A DNA stretch of 64,000 nt from Saccharomycopsis malanga (lineage: Eukaryota; Ascomycota; Saccharomycetes; Ascoideales; Saccharomycopsidaceae), in contig CP025321.1 in the NCBI GenBank assembly GCA_004014935.1, positions 992,001 to 1,056,000 on the forward strand, written 5' to 3'. Shown here piece after piece: positions 47,667 to 58,300 of this stretch (position 1 is the stretch's first letter; every line of letters begins with the position of its first letter). Made by a program: the position numbers and the translations under genes. The notes beneath the pieces were generated by a model, which saw nothing but the letters and a program-made list of their open reading frames with translations, was not told the origin of the DNA and did no database searches.

Positions 47667-48176
47667 TCAAATCAACATGTTTACCAAGACAAAAGCCAAA
47701 GAGCCCATTATTAAGAACCCATCTTTCATTTCCATGGAAAACTGGTCTTGTGGGTCCCACTCGATACCAGCAACCATGCTAGAGATGCCTCGAGGACTTA
47801 GCTTGCCGATCGGTGCTGACGAAGCACCAGGAAGAAGATGTATGAGTTCTTGGAGAAACAACAGCACAGCATCAGTATGTGACGAAGGCTGATATTGATG
47901 CAAATACAACTGGTGTTCATTTTGGTATAGGGAATTAGGCTGATAAATAAAACGAGAGCTACTAAGAGAAGAGCGTACCATATGAGAAAATAAGATCATG
48001 AAGATTACACTTACGGCAGATTTCTGAAGAACCAGTAAGTAATCATATTTCAGAGCCATGGTCTTGCCAAGATTTGACTGTTTTCTGGGGCTTCCTTGGT
48101 CTTGGGGAGTATTATGAGGCTCTATCAGCTTGCGCTGGGGCCTTGCAATATATTTGAGATTATTTGAGTCTACCAT
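47667..48176 (-). CDS. Small putative membrane protein, unknown
   Basis: 169 aa; not recognised. The N-terminal 40 residues are polar and basic. Then comes a hydrophobic segment near residues 48-66 (L-L-V-L-Q-K-S-A-V-S-V-I-F-M-I-L-F), a Gln/Tyr/Ser-rich middle, a hydrophobic helix near 105-115, G-I-E-W-D-P-Q-D-Q-F, and a last hydrophobic helix ending the protein (F-L-I-M-G-S-L-A-F-V-L-V-N-M-L-I). This suggests a small two-helix membrane protein. A second ATG at 48059 (M-A-L-K-Y-D-Y) could be the real start. The even composition and lack of internal breaks make it a plausible gene, but no family evidence supports it. Confidence 0.5.
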   Translation of the reverse strand: MVDSNNLKYIARPQRKLIEPHNTPQDQGSPRKQSNLGKTMALKYDYLLVLQKSAVSVIFMILFSHMVRSSLSSSRFIYQPNSLYQNEHQLYLHQYQPSSHTDAVLLFLQELIHLLPGASSAPIGKLSPRGISSMVAGIEWDPQDQFSMEMKDGFLIMGSLAFVLVNMLI

Positions 48177-49542
48177 AATCTAAACAATCACGGTGATCAA
48201 GATTTCATTCGGAATAACAAGTCTGACGAATCAAATCAAATCAAATCAAATGGTAATGGAAAGTCGAAGCCAAATCCCGTCCAATAAAACATAGATTTAG
48301 ATTTTTTGCTACGGTTTCTTTTATTCAGGGTCTATTTTTCAAACAAAACAAAGATCCCAACAAAGAGCAACAACTCCGCAATTTCACTTGACAATAGAAC
48401 ACCTTAGCAAACTCCAGTATATTCACTCGCCGTTAAAAAAGACAAGTGGTGTGTAGAAACAGTAACATATACTGGTTATTCAAAACTTCTGTCAAGCGCA
48501 AACAGAAACTTGTTATATAAATACATGATATCGTCGCCTACAACCGTCGTTTTCGGACGCGCTGGTAGTAATCATCGCACGCTGTCAGAGTCAGAGAAAA
48601 CACCCCTGTCTCCATCAAGTGAATATTAATATTTGCTAATATGTGAGATATTTGTATTGTTGCAAGTGTATATATATCAGAATTATGTTTTGTTTTGTAG
48701 AATATAAGGTATTATTTTGACCATAACCCATTGATGTTACTTACTATTATATATGAACTATATGACTATGAACTATATTACTGATATGTACTGAGATCAA
48801 AATAGAAGATTTGTAGTATTAGTTTTTTTTGATATAATTCAGTAAGCTAAACGTCTTTAGTATCAGTTTTTTCGATATAATTCAGCAATCTAGCGTTTTT
48901 AGTATCAGGTTTCTCGATATAATTCAGAAATTTAAGCGTTTTAACCTGACAATTGCTAGGTTTTCTAGGTTTGAGTGCCCATACAGGATAAATAAACCAC
49001 CAATTAGCAAGTCATATAAATAATGGCTTTTACTCAATCATTTAAAATCAACCAACTATCCCTTATATTTACAGCAAAGTCTCCATCACATATCTACCAA
49101 TTTCTCACTACCTACTTGCAAGAACGCACCTTTAATACTATATCTACATGTATGTCGATTTACTTTATATTTCTTCCTTTTCAACCATAATTGGGAAACT
49201 CTCGCCTAACCAATACTCTCAACCCCCTTTAAACTACTACTCGATCAAAACTCCAACCTCATCAAACATTATACACACCTTTCATTACCTTATGGCCTTA
49301 TACATATATGGCATGCAACAATACGCGCTATCCACGTGATTGTATGCAAGAAAAAATTTCAGGCCTAATGGGTACCGAGGCATGTTGGTCATCGAGATAG
49401 TCTCGAAGAAAGATTAAAGCATACCAAGACCATTGATTGTGATTGTGAACCGATAAGCATTTTTTTTGTATTAAAACCAAGAAATTGGTGGTATAAGATT
49501 TATTTTAGTTGAATTTTTTTGCACTGTATAACAATCACCAAT
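48177..49542. other. 1.4-kb divergent intergenic region
   Basis: Region between the unknown membrane gene and ADE8. It contains an AAATC repeat at about 48235-48256, a retroposon tail core CTGATATGTACTGAGATCAA (48781-48800, plus strand) and a 42/43-bp tandem repeat right after it. AT-rich promoter DNA then runs up to ADE8. Small frames such as that at 49148 have no support. Confidence 0.45.
48813..48945 (+). repeat. Three-unit 42/43-bp tandem repeat
   Basis: GATATAATTCAG recurs at 48831, 48874 and 48916, each preceded by TTAGTATCAG/T-rich sequence and followed by an AGCTAAACGTCTTT-like stretch. The array begins right after a decayed retroposon tail, so it may have grown from an old element end. 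Confidence 0.85.
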
Positions 49543-50286
49543 ATGGATCAAAAAGTTGTGCCTAATATAACAGTTTTAATCTCAGGTAATGGACTGAATC
49601 TCCAGGCTCTTATTGATGCTGTTGCAAGCCAGCAGATCAAAGCCAACATTTCGTTAGTTATATCGTCGTCATCAACAGCCTATGGTCTTGAAAGAGCTTC
49701 CAAAGCTAACATTCCTACCAAAGTTCATACTCTCAAGCTGTATTATCTGGCTGTTGGTGAAACCAATGTTGGTTCCAGTCTCAGCCCCGAAGAAGCGAAA
49801 AAACAGCAACGTGCCAAAGCCAGAGAACAATTTAACCAAGATCTTTTGAATATTATTTTGTTTGGCGACAAGTATGGCTCTAAAGAATCTGTAGCCGCTA
49901 CTCCATTTTCGTCAGGTCATAAATGCCCAGACTTGATTGTTTGTGCTGGTTGGATGTTAATTCTTTCTAAAGACTTTCTTTTAAATCTAGAGCCTTACAA
50001 GATTCCAATCATCAACTTGCACCCTGCGTTGCCTGGTCAGTTCGAAGGCATCAATGCCATTGAGAGATCATGGGCTGCTGCCCAGAACGGTAAGGTCGAT
50101 AAGACCGGTATTATGATACACAAGGTTATTCCAGAAGTGGATAAGGGGGAACCATTGCTTGTCAAGGAATTGCCTGTTATACAAGGTGAATCGTTGGAGC
50201 AATACGAGGCCAGGGTCCATGCTCTTGAACATGTGGCTATTGTTGAAGGTACTATCAAAGCTCTTCAGAAGTTGGTCGGTCGTTAA
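49543..50286 (+). CDS. ADE8: Glycinamide ribonucleotide transformylase
   Basis: 247-aa enzyme of purine synthesis that formylates GAR using 10-formyl-tetrahydrofolate. Seen: the phosphate-binding loop V-L-I-S-G-N-G-x-N-L-Q-A-L-I-D-A; V-I-S-S-S-S-T-A-Y-G-L; V-C-A-G-W-M-L-I-L; the catalytic block I-I-N-L-H-P-A-L-P-G; K-T-G-I-M-I-H-K-V-I-P-E-V-D-K-G-E-P; and A-L-E-H-V-A-I-V-E. Codon 18 (49594-49596) is CTG where the family has Ser (G-S-G-S-N-L). Eight codons in frame before the ATG lead only to TTG, so 49543 is the start. It is somewhat longer than the 214-aa S. cerevisiae protein because of an insert around residues 80-125. Confidence 0.95.
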   Translation: MDQKVVPNITVLISGNGLNLQALIDAVASQQIKANISLVISSSSTAYGLERASKANIPTKVHTLKLYYLAVGETNVGSSLSPEEAKKQQRAKAREQFNQDLLNIILFGDKYGSKESVAATPFSSGHKCPDLIVCAGWMLILSKDFLLNLEPYKIPIINLHPALPGQFEGINAIERSWAAAQNGKVDKTGIMIHKVIPEVDKGEPLLVKELPVIQGESLEQYEARVHALEHVAIVEGTIKALQKLVGR

Positions 50287-51547
50287 TCTGTTGCTTCAAA
50301 TGTCTTTACTCAATGGAACATTTCTAGTTCTTTCCTGCTCCTCAGCATCGTTTTATATGTTTCTCATTTTTCATTGTCCACTTTATTCATGGTTCTTTCT
50401 TACTGTTCATATTTGTTCATTATGAATTTTGTCAATGGTCGTAATTCTTCATATAGATTATTGTTTATTGCTATATTTTCTCGCAATAACATTCATATTT
50501 ACTCGTTATCATTATTATTATTATTTTTCATAATGCAGATTGATGCTCTTGTAAGAGCATAAGATAACTAGTATTCAATCATATCACTATGCAAACCAGC
50601 TCTATATAATCAAATTTTAATAATTGATTCCATATCGCGTTATAGACTATGGAATATTGACTACTTGAGCCTTAAAAATGACTTTAAATTCATAGTATCT
50701 TTTCGTTTCACGTTTCTTACAAACAATTTTATAAATAAATCTTTATTTTAATGCATGGCTAGTCGTAATTGACCAGAATTTGTTATCCATTTCTTTGTTG
50801 TTAATGCATCTATCAAACATTAGTTATATTCATATATTTCTTTCTCTATCTTGTTTCAAACTATTCTTGAGCCAGTATTAGTAATTTTTTCATCCACATT
50901 CTCATTTTTGCATTTCACAACTGTGAAAATTGAACGATGGCCAGTACAAACTTTCATTGTCAACAAGCGAGCAGCACTTACTATTAGGTGAAATTCAAAG
51001 CATCTGTGGAATCATGAACCAAAGTATACCATAAAATGAAACATTAAACCTCTGTATGATGGGTTTGGAAGGACATACTACTATCAAGAGCAAGAAACTC
51101 TCTTAAATATATATTTAAGGATCTTTTCTGGTTGCCACTATAAGAGTACAAGTAATATTTCAAAAAAAGAAAACGGTTCCTTATCATTTGGTCGTTTAAC
51201 TCAATATATGGTAGGGAGAAAAGTATGTAAAGAACAAATCAACAAGGTAAATTTAAGTGTCCAATCAAAGTACATGTTTCCATAAATTCTACAGCATAAA
51301 TTGTATTACTTAAGATAATAATGTTATTTTAGGAAAGTACATTACATTACAAGTTGTATTGGACTTTGAATTCAACGTAATGGCGTTATTAGAGTACTTA
51401 ATTCGACCGCCATTCACCAGAGAAACAAAAAGCCAAAACCCTGAAGGAAAAACACGCTAATTTATCAAAATTGTACACACCAAATCAACTACAAATACTA
51501 CAGACATTGAATCATTCAATAAATTAACATTATTATAGCCCTAACAA
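50287..51547. other. Convergent gap ADE8/PUP1
   Basis: 1.26 kb of AT-rich sequence between two convergent genes. I see no supported gene, tRNA, or clear retroposon copy in it. Confidence 0.45.
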
Positions 51548-52544
51548 TCAAACGTCAACCTCCATTCTAGTGTCCGGAGTGATGGCGACCTCAGACTCCT
51601 CCACGTCTACAAGATTATATATACTTTCGCGTAACACAGCAGTTGTTCCCTTCTTGAACTTGTAGCTTTTAGCCTTAGCCTCTCTGACATTTGGCGTAAT
51701 GTAGTTTCTTAATAAGACGGCATCTTTGCCGGTTTCCATTACACAGACATCAACATTGGAACCAGATCCCAAATCGTTCCAAATACCAGCTTCGATAGAA
51801 TCCGCACACAATTTGATACACTCTTCCTTGGTCAAATCTTCCTTCCATCTGCTTTCCATAAAGGCCATGGCGGCCAAAGATCCAGATCCCAAAGTCTGGT
51901 ATGGACCAACATCGGTAGAACCGTGGGCATGAATAGAAAACAAATGAGCTCCAGTTGGGTCTACACCAGCAACAATAAGATACGCGCCAATGTGGCCCTG
52001 GTATTTGAACAAATGCTGCTTTAGTAATGTCAATGATGCCATGACACGAGGCTCACGGTTAGTGTAAAGCGAATGGAGCTCCAAATTAGAGCTTATCAAC
52101 TGAGTAACCATTTCTGTATCGGCTGCAGTACCAGCGCCAGCACACCAAATCTTAGGAGCAAGCTTATGGAGCTTTTCACAGTTTTTGTCGGCCACAATAG
52201 GACCAGCTGTTGCTCTTGTATCAGCGGCAATCTGTATTGTTAGTATATATATTCACTAATAAAGTGTATAGATTGATGCCACTGTATAATGAGAATAATC
52301 TATGTTTCGAGCCCACTGTATAGTTCATTTTTCTCATTTTGATTTCATGTTTATTCGTTTTAATTTTATTCCAATCATTTTGATTAATGATCATCCATTG
52401 ACTATCTTAAATACTTACCACAACGCCACCCTTGAATTTGCATCCTACAATTGTAGTACCAGTCGATGTTGCACGAGGAACAGCATACCCTTGTGCAGCA
52501 ATATACTGATTTCTTTGATAATTATCAAAACTCAAGCCAGCCAT
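51548..52544 (-). CDS. PUP1: 20S proteasome beta-2 subunit, two exons
   Basis: 269-aa precursor of the trypsin-like active subunit of the 20S core. Exon 1 is 52419-52544 (M-A-G-L-S-F-D-N-Y...K-F-K-G-G-V-V) and exon 2 is 51548-52231 (I-A-A-D-T-R-A-T...). The intron is 52232-52418 (187 nt) with donor GTAAGT, branch TACTAAC and acceptor CAG, phase 0. The propeptide ends T-S-T-G, so Thr30 (T-T-I-V-G) becomes the catalytic N-terminal Thr. Further marks: I-W-C-A-G-A-G-T-A-A-D-T, Y-Q-G-H-I-G-A-Y-L-I-V-A-G-V-D and G-S-G-S-N-V-D-V-C-V. Length is close to yeast Pup1 (261). An upstream GGAGGCAAC (minus strand, 52646-52654) resembles the Rpn4 site. The intron carries a retroposon tail relic. Confidence 0.95.
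52282..52325 (-). mobile_element. Retroposon tail relic inside the PUP1 intron
   Basis: The plus strand shows AATGAGAATAATCTATGTTT then CGAGCCCACTGTATAG, an eroded reverse copy of the shared tail (GGCTTGAAATATA plus TTATT repeats). It lies within the 187-nt intron and is in the same sense as PUP1. Confidence 0.5.
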
Positions 52545-53344
52545 ATTTGATATTGTTTGATACTTGTCTAATACCTGCTCCTTCAGCTAGTTTGATGATG
52601 TTTCTTTCACTATATAATACTAGGCGCTTAAGCGCGGACGAAATTGTTGCCTCCGTGAATGCTCATAACCAAATGTAATATTAGTGTGAGGTGTTTGAGA
52701 GTATCAACACATATATGTTCTTTACAAGAGAGCTTTATTGGTAAATTGCATATTAAACTGTTTTTTACAAAAATTCTTTACTCGTAAATTGTACCATTAT
52801 TTGCCATTGACATTGAGTGATTCTATATAAACTTTTTTCTATTTTACAGCTCATTTTTTAGGATAATGTACAATTTACCGTTTTCGCCGGAAAATATTCA
52901 TTAGTTGATAAATAAAGGGTAGAACCTTTGCAGTGTATTAATTACATTTTTTTCTGGTATCGAGGGAAAGACAATAAATCCTTTGTAAAATTCTGAGAAG
53001 TCAATTTAAATGAGACCATAAAACTAAAAGGCAGAATGCTTCTTTTCAAAAGGAAAGGTGCACAAATTGTCATACATCATTAATTGTAATACAACAATAA
53101 CACAACATAAGCTCAGGCATGGTGCTGATCAAACACTCTACGACTGATAAAGTTTTGATCTCCTATTTGGAATAGGTTACAAGATACACAATACCAGAAA
53201 TATTATCTGGAAGAAAATAAAATGCAGAGATTTATACCTAGCCCTCTTTTAAATTTTTTTCTACCCCTTTTATTTTTGATTTTTATTTTATCTTTTTACC
53301 TTATCTTTTATGCTATACTTTTACAATTTTTACTTTTTTATTCA
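52545..53344. other. PUP1 upstream region
   Basis: About 800 bp. It holds a 12-bp palindrome GCGCTTAAGCGC (52624-52635) and an Rpn4-like GGAGGCAAC (minus, 52646-52654) within 110 bp of the PUP1 start; AT-rich beyond. The frame at 53222-53416 is a T-rich low-complexity stretch that runs into a retroposon and is not taken as a gene. Confidence 0.45.
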
Positions 53345-54580
53345 AGCTATGAACGATCTGTAGTTTCTGCTTTTACGATTCTGAACTTGACTTCACAAGC
53401 AAGTGCAACTGTCTGAAACATCACCTAGACGAAAGTCCTGTGCCTACTTTCAACCAACTGGGTAAAAGAATTATGATCAACGTGATTAGGTTTTCCTCGT
53501 TATGTTCTATCAAGTCTTTTTCGTTATACCATGTATATACGAAACTAATAATTACTGGGCTTGAAGTTTAAGATATTATTATTAATATGCCTGTATGCAT
53601 GCCTTACTATTGCCTAGTGGCCAAGTTGGTTGAGTCTTCATGCGCCACAATGCGCCACGCAAAACAAGTGTGGCGTTCCTCACTTTGGGTTTTGGTACTC
53701 GATTCCCGCTGTTGACGTTTCGAAATAATTACCAAACGATTTATTGAAATAAGTGGGTATTGTCTATGTTCTTTTGATTTGAAAAGCATACACCAACTTT
53801 TTGAATTTTTTATTTATATCCCAGTACTATTTATAACAAAGAATATCGTGTTTCCGAATAAATAATTGATATAACGGAAAATTGCCTATTTTTCAAAAAA
53901 GTTGATTCTTCAAAGTCATATTCAGGAGTCTTTACAGCAAACCATTACATACCAAAATTATATTTTCATGCTCTTTGAAATCTATAGTCTAATAATATTT
54001 ACAGATTTTTGAGGTTTGGCTTTTTTAAATTAGTAAATAGTGAGAAAGTATCATTTTGTCGAAAATAACACATAATTTCTTAAAAATCTTGATTTTCACC
54101 CCTCAGGCAGATTTTCTTTATCTCTTGACATTTTTGCATAATTGTTAGTTACTGTCAGTTTTATTTGGGTTTCCTCCATCGTTTAAATGTGCTTTTATTT
54201 CAAGAACCACGTATCTCAAGAGCTAAAACAAATATTGATTATTATAGGCTCTCAGAGAAACTTACAATTGATAATAATCAATATATATTGCTAAACTGGC
54301 ATATTTCAACTTTTTTCTATACATTAAATATTTTATGGAGCTCTGTAAAGCGTAATGTGCTCATTAATAAGCTTATATATTTCTGTTCTGAGGAATCCGT
54401 TTTATAAAACCTTTTATTCCTATTCAATCTAAAGTTGCAAATGATGTAATGTTACCGTCACTTTACTTTTTTGTTCTTTTGCAGTTCCTGTTTTTGATTT
54501 GCTTTATTACATTCTTATGGAAGCTGTATTTTGACTGTAAAAATGGTGATGAACTTTGGCTGTTTTTTGGCCAAAAATTA
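53345..54580 (+). mobile_element. Retroposon pair: 5'-eroded short form followed by long form
   Basis: The short unit (about 53345-53583) lacks a clear head. It keeps CTGCTTTTACGATTCTGAAC, CAAGTGCAACTGTCTGAAAC, the shared tail (ACGAAACTAATAATTACTGG, GCTTGAAGTTTA) and TTATTATTA. The long unit starts at AATATGCC (53584) with A box TGGCCAAGTTGG (53618-53629), the conserved stem GCGCCACGC/GTGTGGCGT with a short AAAACAA loop, ACTCGATTCCC, and the body to about 54580. Shared body blocks include TTGATATAACGGAAAATTGC, CACGTATCTCAAGAGCTAAA and AAAGCGTAATGTGCT. It is more diverged than the 29/42-kb pair. Confidence 0.78.
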
Positions 54581-54689
54581 TAAGATAACATTGTTACTGA
54601 TTAGGAAATTAAGCTGACAGAGCTAAAGGCAGTCTAACAATTACGTAAACACGTAGATTATTTTTTATTATCGAGAAAACGCATATCTT

Positions 54690-54878
54690 TTATTTTCCAA
54701 TATTTTGGAGACTGTTAATATTCTCAATGGTCTTTTTACCACCAAGATGATTGTCATCAATAACATTTTCCTTAGAAACCAAGGCTCTAGCAACACGCTC
54801 AAAAATTTCGCAGGACAAAGTTTTATTAATTAAACGAACACTACAGACTAAAGACCTTGTAAAAAAATGTCTAAACAT
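54690..54878 (-). CDS. Possible small mitochondrial-type protein or remnant
   Basis: 62-aa frame starting with ATG. M-F-R-H-F-F-T-R-S-L resembles a mitochondrial presequence. The following L-S-C-E-I-F-E-R-V-A-R-A-L recalls the first helix of mitochondrial acyl carrier proteins, but the D-S-L serine motif and the remaining helices are absent. It could be the decayed start of such a gene or a chance frame. Nothing in the neighbourhood helps. Confidence 0.2.
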   Translation of the reverse strand: MFRHFFTRSLVCSVRLINKTLSCEIFERVARALVSKENVIDDNHLGGKKTIENINSLQNIGK

Positions 54879-55305
54879 TTTTTAAAACTGTTCTTCAATG
54901 CCAGATGTTACTATTAAGAACATGAATATAATCAACTTTCTACGTAAAGTCCTTTATACCCTTCCCAAATCCTTCATAACCACCCTGGTTGTGCATGTTT
55001 TACATATTACATTGACAGGAATAGACAATTGCTCATATATATTCTTGAAATATATACATTTAAACATTATCCACACTGTAATTTAACACTATAATTTAAC
55101 ACTACATACATCCACTTCTTTGGTACATACTATGAGCCCCGTTATTTAAACCACATGCCGTTCACGCGAAGTGCACGTGCCTTCCCATTTTTATGGTAGT
55201 GACAACTTTCAGCAGGACAGGCTGTTAATTGTAGATGATGATTTACTATAATTTTCAGTAAAGAAGCATCAATATAGAGAGCCTGTGAAGTTAGTTTGAA
55301 GGGCA

Positions 55306-58300
55306 ATGTTGGATCCGTATTCTTATACTTCGCCGTCTCGGGTGAAGTCGCTTTTTCTTCCACTTGAGGATTTGTCGAATGACAAGTTTCTCTCGTATTT
55401 TGAATTGTTCAAAGACAAGTATCAAGTTCGATTAGTTGATGTGACGCCGCGGACGAGCAAGGAGGCATCGCAGAATAGTGTGAACAAGTTTAGTCCGCAG
55501 GGGTTTCCCTTAGGAAGCGTGATCTATGATCATCAGTTAGCACCGATTGACAACCAAGAGATTTTTCTACAAGACTTTGAACCGTTCAGAAAGATATTTA
55601 TTGTGGTAGGATTTGTTCAATATTCAAAGTCGCTTACATTGGAGCAGTTGAACATGCATCTCAAGAATATGAAAAAGGTTTTCAAGTATTCAATAGTGCA
55701 TAATATTGTTGTTTTCGACTCGTTGGATCCCGGCTTGGTAAATGCTGATGAAACCAATATTTTCCATGTAAAAAAAGGTCTGGAGTACACTGTCATGTGT
55801 GACATCACGTCCAACTTTCTTTCTGCGCTCAACTCGTATGCCCAGTCGTTCCAGCACGTAACATTGCGATCTCCGGGATCAATCAATTCCAACGATGTTT
55901 TGCGGATCAGCACGACAAGCCATCAGGTCGACGAGTCCTCGGAAGTGCCTACGGTTGATCCGTTGAGAAAATCTGTCTCATCCCCCGCTGTGAAAGCCAA
56001 TGAAAAGATAAAGGATTCGAAGAACAAAGGACGGCATCTAAAAATATTGGGTAATTTCTATTTGTTAGCCGGCCGCTATACTGATGCTTTGCGGGAGTTT
56101 GGAGATGCCTTGCCATTACTCAAATCGTCAAATGACCATCTTTGGTTGGCAAATACTCTTGAATATATAGGTATTTCGTTGGTACTTTTATCATTTCTTA
56201 ACGTTCCCTATCAACTTCCCCATTCGTTGCTAAAGTTTATTACTTACAAAGATAAGACTCTGGCCAAGAATACTCCTACAGGATCGCCAAGAAATTCGTT
56301 ATCTCGCTCCAATACTGCTAACAATCTCAGCAACATGTCTCAGAAGACAGTTCCCTTGGAAAAAGTCAACTTGCAAGTACCTGAGATCTTGTATCAGTTG
56401 ACTAGCAAGATTCTTTCCTTGTACACCCTGACAATCAACAACCATGAAGACTATGTCCCACAGTTGGTGTTTTGTGAGACCATTGCAAGATTCTTGAAAT
56501 TCATGACTATTGTTCATATAGGAAACGGATTCACCTCAAATGTGCTTGAGCATATTGTGCTTTCCACCCCAATGACCGAGAAAAAGATTAATGAGTTTTT
56601 CTATACCAAAATGGATGTTTTCAAGTTTTCCAACCACTTATTTACCGTTCAATTGCAGAACATGTCATTGAACTCCCAGTGCAAACTATATTGCTCTTTG
56701 GCTAGTGTTTATGATGATTTGGGATTCTACAGAAAGAAAACATTTATTCTTAGAGCCTTATTTTTGAAACTTGTACCTGAATTGACAAAAAACCAAGCAA
56801 TCCAACCTGTTGACGAGGATGAAGATGAATTAATCGCCAAATCTGCTCAGATATTCAACAAAAATCAACAATTGCAGACCCAAATGGAATTGAATAGTAA
56901 GTTGTTAAGTGGAATATCCGATACCGCTAATGGAACTCAAAATAACGAGTTTTTGTTCAAATTGTTGAACAATCTTCTTCTCATTTACGGGGTTGGCATG
57001 TCGCCTAAAAACAACGTAAACAATTTCAAAAAAACACCTTGGTTTCAAATCCATAAATCAGTCTTGAAACTTTGTATCGATATATGTAAATCTATCATTG
57101 ATTTCCAAGGAATAATTTTTTTTTCTAGCATTTTGCTTTCCAAATATCTCAACACATTGTCCAGAGACGAACAAGTTTCGTTGTTTTCTCTTATTAATGA
57201 AACCCAACAAAAAGCCAAAAACGTCAACAAGATAACCCCTTGTCATTACTGGGATCCTTTTTTGATAAGAGATGTTACCTTGTTGCATGATTTCGATGAA
57301 TCCTTGCTCCCTATAAAGTTGAAAGAGTTGCCAAAGGGCAGTAATACCACTATTGAGACACCAGAAAACGCCTCAAAAACTACATCAAAACATATGAGAA
57401 ACTCTTTTATTTATAACCCATTTGAAGAAAACAAAAGACAGCAAGCTAGACTCCAAAGAAGAAGCTCTAAACGGCTATCTAGTATTAGTAGTAGTCCAGC
57501 TTCTCATAGCAGCGAAAGCCCAAGTAAACATTTCAAAGAAAGTCCAATTAAAGAAAGTCCACTTTCTCATACCAACGAGAGTCCAACTTCTCTTACTAAT
57601 GAAAGTCCAAGTAAAACACCTAATAAGCAGATTGTGGAGAGCTCTATTGACCTTATAGAGAGTAATGAATATGAGGATGTAGTTGAAGACAGTGATGAAG
57701 GGATTTATCTTGTTCAAGATGAGATCTTTACCTTATTACTTAAAATTCAAAATCCATTCGAATTCGACATTGAATTGAGCGAGATCACCATGACTACTGA
57801 TGGTGAGGTTGAGTTAGAAACTCTTTCAAACAACCAGACACATTATCTGATGAACGGCAAGTCAATTACGACACTCAGGATTGCAGTGAAGCCTGTAAAC
57901 TATGGCAATCTCAAGATCATAGGGGCTTATGTGAAAGTGAACAATTGCGAGCGGCAGTTGTTCAAAATCATTAATCAAGAAAAGTATCAAGTTTTGGAGA
58001 AGATAAAAAAACTTGGTATCGCAGCTAATTTACCTAAGGATGGCAATTTTGATGATTTCCGTATTTCCCAACGGGTGGAATTTAAAAACTTAAATCTTAT
58101 AGTAACCACGCCACAACCGATATTATCTTTGATAGACTTGTCATTAAATAATGGATGGATAATGTTGTTGGAAGGTGAGAAGTCGACTTTCAAGATTGTT
58201 TTGAAGAATTTGTCCAATATCAAAATCAATTATCTAGCATTCAGTTTCCTTGATTCTACTATAGAACCATTGACAAAAGCGTTGCAATCCAAAGATTTAC

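Noticed and set aside
49148-49339. 63-codon frame upstream of ADE8
   Set aside because: Composition looks random and there is no family match; it lies in promoter DNA.
53222-53416. 64-codon hydrophobic frame
   Set aside because: Low-complexity T-rich DNA giving Leu/Phe runs and overlapping the start of a retroposon.
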